A DNA stretch of 64,000 bases from positions 1-64,000 of the forward strand of contig NZ_KQ949093.1 of the NCBI RefSeq assembly GCF_001514305.1, given 5' to 3'. The translations under genes and the position numbers were made by a program. Origin of the DNA: Streptomyces dysideae (GTDB lineage: Bacteria > Actinomycetota > Actinomycetes > Streptomycetales > Streptomycetaceae). A model generated the notes under the pieces. The model was not told the origin of the DNA, ran no database searches, and worked only from the letters and a program-made list of their open reading frames with translations. Shown here piece after piece: positions 60,769-64,000 of this stretch (positions are counted from its first letter, which is position 1; each line of letters begins with the position of its first letter).

Positions 60769-61305
60769 CGGCCGGGAGACCTCAGCCAGACCGTGGTGAC
60801 TACGCCCTGGCACGGGCAGGCAGGGACAGATCGGCCGGGGAAGGACCAAGGAGAGCATCGGCAGGGGAGCTCGAGGTCTGAGCCGCAGGATGATCGGGAA
60901 AGCGACCTGACTGCCGACCAGGAAGCCGACAGGTTGACTGCAGCGCCTGGCCGCGCCACTCGTCCTGGACATCTTCACCGCATTCGACGTCGTCCTCGAA
61001 ATCCACGCGGTCAGACCCACCGCCCGTGCGCTCACCAGCTTTCTCCCAGCCGTCTTCGACCAGCGCGGACACTTCGCCACGCGGAGCGAGGTACTACAGG
61101 CGGGTGCCGTCTGCCCGATTCCCGGACGGCAGCTGTTTCCCCACACCCACTTCGCCGCTTACGCCTGGCCTCCCGATAGAGCAGCCGCGGTGTGTGTGAC
61201 GGGAGCATCCCACCGCCATGACCTGCCTACCACTGGCCCGGGGATCAGCGCATGCGACCGAAGTCACGAATCGAGCACGGCTGACCACCAAGTTTCGACA
61301 GGATC

Positions 61306-61335
61306 CTTGACGATACCTCGGTTCCTTCCTACGCT
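61306..61335 (+). promoter_or_regulatory. Consensus promoter with CebR-type operator downstream
   Basis: TTGACG (61306-61311), 18-bp spacer, TACGCT (61330-61335). The CebR-like box starts 3 bp further on, at the expected transcription start. Confidence 0.7.
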
Positions 61336-61338
61336 CCG

Positions 61339-61352
61339 TGGGAGCGTTCCCA
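61339..61352. promoter_or_regulatory. CebR-type operator TGGGAGCGTTCCCA
   Basis: It differs by one base from the perfect CebR box TGGGAGCGCTCCCA that represses cellulose and cello-oligosaccharide genes in Streptomyces. It overlaps the transcription start of the 61306 promoter. The next complete gene is the SGNH hydrolase at 61809, 456 bp away. Confidence 0.75.
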
Positions 61353-61808
61353 TGCTCGTCCGAGTGAATGATCATCTTCTGGCCCTCAGAGGCATTGGTT
61401 CGCTCGGCACCCCCACGCATCGGAGGCCATCGTGACCGACGTACGCCTCGGCATCACGCCATCACCGCGAAGAGCAGCGATCTGGTTCCCAGAGGTTGAC
61501 TGTTCGACGGCATCCCCACCGTCGCACTGACCGCCACGAGGCCCCCCGCCGCTCCATGGCACCCAGTACCGCGCCGGCCTGGCAGAACACGGCCGACAAC
61601 CAGCCCCGCAGCCTGGGTGCTTCATCGGCAACAGCACGCCCACTCCGCCACGCCCCGGCGTCTGCGCTGCCTGAACCCCGCACGCCTGACCAGTGGCGGG
61701 CACGAACCGGGCGCGCTGACGTCGCGGGCAGCTACGTCGGCGGCGAGGCAGGCAGTCACCTGACCGCACCTCTCGGAGCGCTCCCGGCTCACGAAGGAAG
61801 GGACTGGC

Positions 61809-62525
61809 ATGCGCAGTGCCCCGCACTTACCGTTCTTCCGGATTCTTCTGACTCTGCTTCTGCTCGCCCTCGGCGTGACCTTCGCGCCCGCGGTTGCTGC
61901 CGCGCCCACGGCTGCCCCCGTACGCATCATGCCGCTGGGTGACTCGATCACCGGCTCGCCCGGCTGCTGGCGTTCGGTGCTGTGGAACCGTCTGCGCAGT
62001 GCCGGTCACTCGAACATCGATTTCGTCGGCACCCTCAGCCAGCAGGGCTGTGCCCAGGGGTTCGACGGCGACAACGAGGGTCACGGCGGTGAGCTCGTGA
62101 CCAACGTGGCGAACCAGAATCTGCTTCCCGCTCGGCTCTCAGCCACGCGTCCCGACATCGTTGTCATGCATTTCGGCACGAACGACGTCTGGAGCGGCAT
62201 CTCGCCCGACCGCATCCTCTTCGCCTATACCAGGCTGGTGACTCAGATGCGGGCGTCGAACCCGAACATGAGGATCCTCGTCGCGCAGATCATTCCGATG
62301 AACCCCGCCAACTGCACCGGCTGTGCCCGGCGCGTGGTCGACCTGAATGCGCGGATCCCCGGCTGGGCCCGGGCGACGAGCACCTTCCGCTCCCCGGTGA
62401 CCGTGGTCGACCAGTGGACGGGCTCCAACACCTCAGGCGACACCTACGACGGGGTACACCCGTCCACCTCCGGCAACACGAAGATCGCCGCCCGCTGGTA
62501 TCCCGCCCTGGCCGCCCTCCTCTGA
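61809..62525 (+). CDS. Secreted SGNH/GDSL hydrolase
   Basis: A 238-residue exported esterase/lipase-like hydrolase: signal peptide (about residues 1-32, ending AVAAA), GDSIT block with Ser46, HFGTNDVW block and YDGVHPS block with the catalytic Asp/His. The CxGC pairs may form disulfides. Related Streptomyces proteins act on plant or cell-wall esters. AAGGAAGGGA precedes ATG 61809. Probably controlled from the CebR-type promoter upstream, together with the mannanase (inference). Confidence 0.87.
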   Translation: MRSAPHLPFFRILLTLLLLALGVTFAPAVAAAPTAAPVRIMPLGDSITGSPGCWRSVLWNRLRSAGHSNIDFVGTLSQQGCAQGFDGDNEGHGGELVTNVANQNLLPARLSATRPDIVVMHFGTNDVWSGISPDRILFAYTRLVTQMRASNPNMRILVAQIIPMNPANCTGCARRVVDLNARIPGWARATSTFRSPVTVVDQWTGSNTSGDTYDGVHPSTSGNTKIAARWYPALAALL

Positions 62526-62736
62526 AAGTGCCGAGCGGCCCGGACAACGGTGGTCCCGCCTACGTGGCCGCCCGCGCGGCGGTCTCCTCCTGGAAGGGCG
62601 GTCACCACGGCGAGAGGACGACGAGCAGCACGTCCGCGTCCCACGTCACGGCCGGCACCCGCACCGCCGCCGTCAGTTGCACGGCACAGCAACCGCCTCC
62701 TGAGCACACAGTCCTTCTCCTCTTGGAGCCGCCGCC

Positions 62737-63789
62737 ATGAGATTCCGCACGCGAACCGCCCCACGAACGGCCGCCGCCCTGGCCGTTCTCCTGGGTCTCC
62801 TCGTCCCCCTGCTCGGTCTCGCCGCCCCGGCCCAGGCCGCGCCCAGCGGCTTCCGCGTCCAGAGCGGCCGACTGCTGGAAGCGTCGGGCAACGACTTCGT
62901 GATGCGGGGCGTCAACCACGCCCACACCTGGTATCCGGACCGGATCAGCACCCTGTCCCACATCAAGGCCAAGGGCGCCAATACCGTCCGCGTCGTCCTC
63001 GCCAGCGGTGACCGCTGGCCTCGCAACAGCGCCGCCGACGTGGCCAACGTCGTCGGCCAGTGCAAGCAGAACCGGCTCATCTGTGTTCTGGAAGTCCATG
63101 ACACCACGGGCTACGGCGACCAGAGCAGCGCGATCACCCTGTCCCGCGCCGCCGACTACTGGATCAGCGTGAAGAGTGCCCTGACCGGCCAGGAGAAGTA
63201 CGTCATCGTCAACATCGGCAACGAGCCGTACGGAAACAGCAACCACACCAGGTGGACGGCCGACACCAAGGCCGCCGTCCAGAAGCTGCGGAGCGCCGGG
63301 TTCAACCACACCTTGATGGTGGACGCGCCCAACTGGGGCCAGGACTGGGCGTTCACGATGCGCGACAACGCTGCGTCGGTGTTCGCCGCCGACCCGGACC
63401 GCAACACGGTGTTCTCGGTCCACATGTACGGCGTCTTCAACGCGGCCGCGAAGGTCAATGACTACCTGAACCGTTTCGTGGCAGCGAAACTCCCCCTCGT
63501 GGTCGGGGAGTTCGGCCACAACCACTCCGACGGCAACCCCGACGAGGACGCCATCCTGGCCGCCGCCCAGCGGCTCCGTCTCGGTTACCTGGGCTGGTCG
63601 TGGAGCGGTAACAGCAGCGATGTGCGGTACCTGGACCTGGTCACCAATTTCGATCCCAACCGGCTCACCAGTTGGGGCCGACGCCTCTTCAACGGAACGA
63701 ACGGCATCGTCGCCACGGCCAAGGAGGCATCGGTCTTCTCCGCCAGCGTCACGAGCACCAACCCCGCCGTTTCCCGGCTCCATCACTGA
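62737..63789 (+). CDS. manA: Secreted beta-mannanase, GH5 subfamily 8
   Basis: A 350-residue secreted enzyme cutting beta-1,4-mannan. It has a signal peptide to about residue 34 (AAPAQAAP), then the GH5_8 barrel: FVMRGVNHAHTWYPDRI, EVHDTTGYGDQ, acid/base E163 in NIGNEPYGN, nucleophile E258 in VVGEFGHNHSDGNPDEDA, GYLGWSWSGN. It closely follows the pattern of Streptomyces lividans ManA and lacks a carbohydrate-binding module. GGAG before the ATG. Stands 211 bp after the SGNH gene. Confidence 0.93.
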   Translation: MRFRTRTAPRTAAALAVLLGLLVPLLGLAAPAQAAPSGFRVQSGRLLEASGNDFVMRGVNHAHTWYPDRISTLSHIKAKGANTVRVVLASGDRWPRNSAADVANVVGQCKQNRLICVLEVHDTTGYGDQSSAITLSRAADYWISVKSALTGQEKYVIVNIGNEPYGNSNHTRWTADTKAAVQKLRSAGFNHTLMVDAPNWGQDWAFTMRDNAASVFAADPDRNTVFSVHMYGVFNAAAKVNDYLNRFVAAKLPLVVGEFGHNHSDGNPDEDAILAAAQRLRLGYLGWSWSGNSSDVRYLDLVTNFDPNRLTSWGRRLFNGTNGIVATAKEASVFSASVTSTNPAVSRLHH

Positions 63790-63889
63790 CACAACCCGAT
63801 CCTGTGTATGTCATGGGCACGCCATACGCAACCGTTGCCCGTTCGGCGCGACGCCCGTAACCACGGCAAAGGCATGGAGGAACAGGACG

Positions 63890-64000
63890 ATGTACTCGAG
63901 CATCACCGACGTCCCGGCGTCCGGCGACGCCCCCACCCGCCCGACGAGATCCGGCAGGAGGAGCAGGACGGTCACGCTGAAGGCCGCCGTGGTCGCGGCC
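63890..64000 (+). CDS. Start of a secreted protein, cut by the window edge
   Basis: ATG 63890 follows GGAGG by 10 bases. The 37 visible codons (MYSSITDVPASGDAPTRP, then an Arg-rich stretch and VTLKAAVVAA) form the n-region and start of the hydrophobic core of a signal peptide. Its position after the mannanase suggests another polysaccharide-active enzyme, but the mature part is outside the window. Confidence 0.6.
   Translation, partial: MYSSITDVPASGDAPTRPTRSGRRSRTVTLKAAVVAA

Larger units (their letters stand above)
60769..61808. other. 1040-bp region with gene debris and one clear promoter
   Basis: Between the ATPase and SGNH genes. No complete gene is visible. At 60955-61090 a plus-strand frame reads LVLDIFTAFDVVLEIHAV and ARALTSFLPAVFDQRGHFATRSEVL, perhaps a gene fragment. 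A consensus promoter with CebR-type operator lies at 61306-61352. A ribosome-site-like GGAGG precedes GTG 61432 but that frame stops after 32 codons. Confidence 0.4.

Noticed and set aside
58528..61146. An 872-codon minus-strand frame antisense to the AAA-nuclease gene
   Set aside because: The plus-strand frame holds all motifs; the minus frame has none and ends in the integrase remnant in the wrong frame.

Overview
The window reads as a chromosomal segment of a Streptomyces. It is very GC-rich with strong third-codon-position GC bias, uses GTG starts and leaderless starts often, and carries Streptomyces-type genes (DUF5999, BldC/MerR-like regulators, CebR-type and xylanase-type operators, Tat lipoproteins). 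I see no rRNA, tRNA or CRISPR array. Most of it looks like vertically inherited core DNA; the last 6 kb or so is more accessory.

Left end (1-14250): a conserved actinobacterial cluster on the plus strand. It contains a CDP-alcohol phosphatidyltransferase, a nucleotidyltransferase/phosphomannomutase-like fusion, DUF881-Sbp-DUF881 membrane proteins, a GarA/OdhI-like FHA protein, an FtsR-like MerR regulator, a DUF151 nuclease, a second MerR regulator, DinB, a PRC-barrel protein (minus strand) and gcvP behind a tandem glycine riboswitch. The order matches the mycobacterial pgsA2-to-gcvB region. The theme is growth, division and central nitrogen/one-carbon control.

Next (14250-19200) is a minus-strand molybdate locus, modABC, flanked by a di-Mop protein and an HTH-Mop regulator. 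Then (19200-25000) comes a xylan-utilisation locus: sugar ABC transporter, secreted GH10 xylanase and a LacI repressor. From 25 to 58 kb there is a mosaic of housekeeping and regulatory genes: a GCS2-like ligase, CPBP protease, PhzF, Lrp/aminotransferase, PadR, three DMT exporters, a MocR/PNPOx pair, LysR, Rieske lipoprotein, HipA-like kinase with DUF3037, two FabG-like reductases, an oligopeptide-binding lipoprotein, uracil-DNA glycosylase, apolipoprotein N-acyltransferase and several small hypotheticals.

The right end (58.3-64 kb) holds a truncated uppP butted against a tyrosine-recombinase remnant, an AAA ATPase fused to a PD-(D/E)XK nuclease, an isolated CebR-type promoter/operator, then secreted SGNH hydrolase and GH5 beta-mannanase genes, so plant-polysaccharide degradation returns here.

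The most unusual features are: two head-to-head gene pairs whose start regions have been deleted (32.4-33.4 kb and 51.5-53.1 kb); a 202-bp long-hairpin MITE-like element; a family of small CCCCC/GGGGG hairpin repeats, two of them translated inside genes; a leaderless proline-containing leader peptide ahead of an exporter; and the integrase/uppP scar next to the ATPase-nuclease gene.
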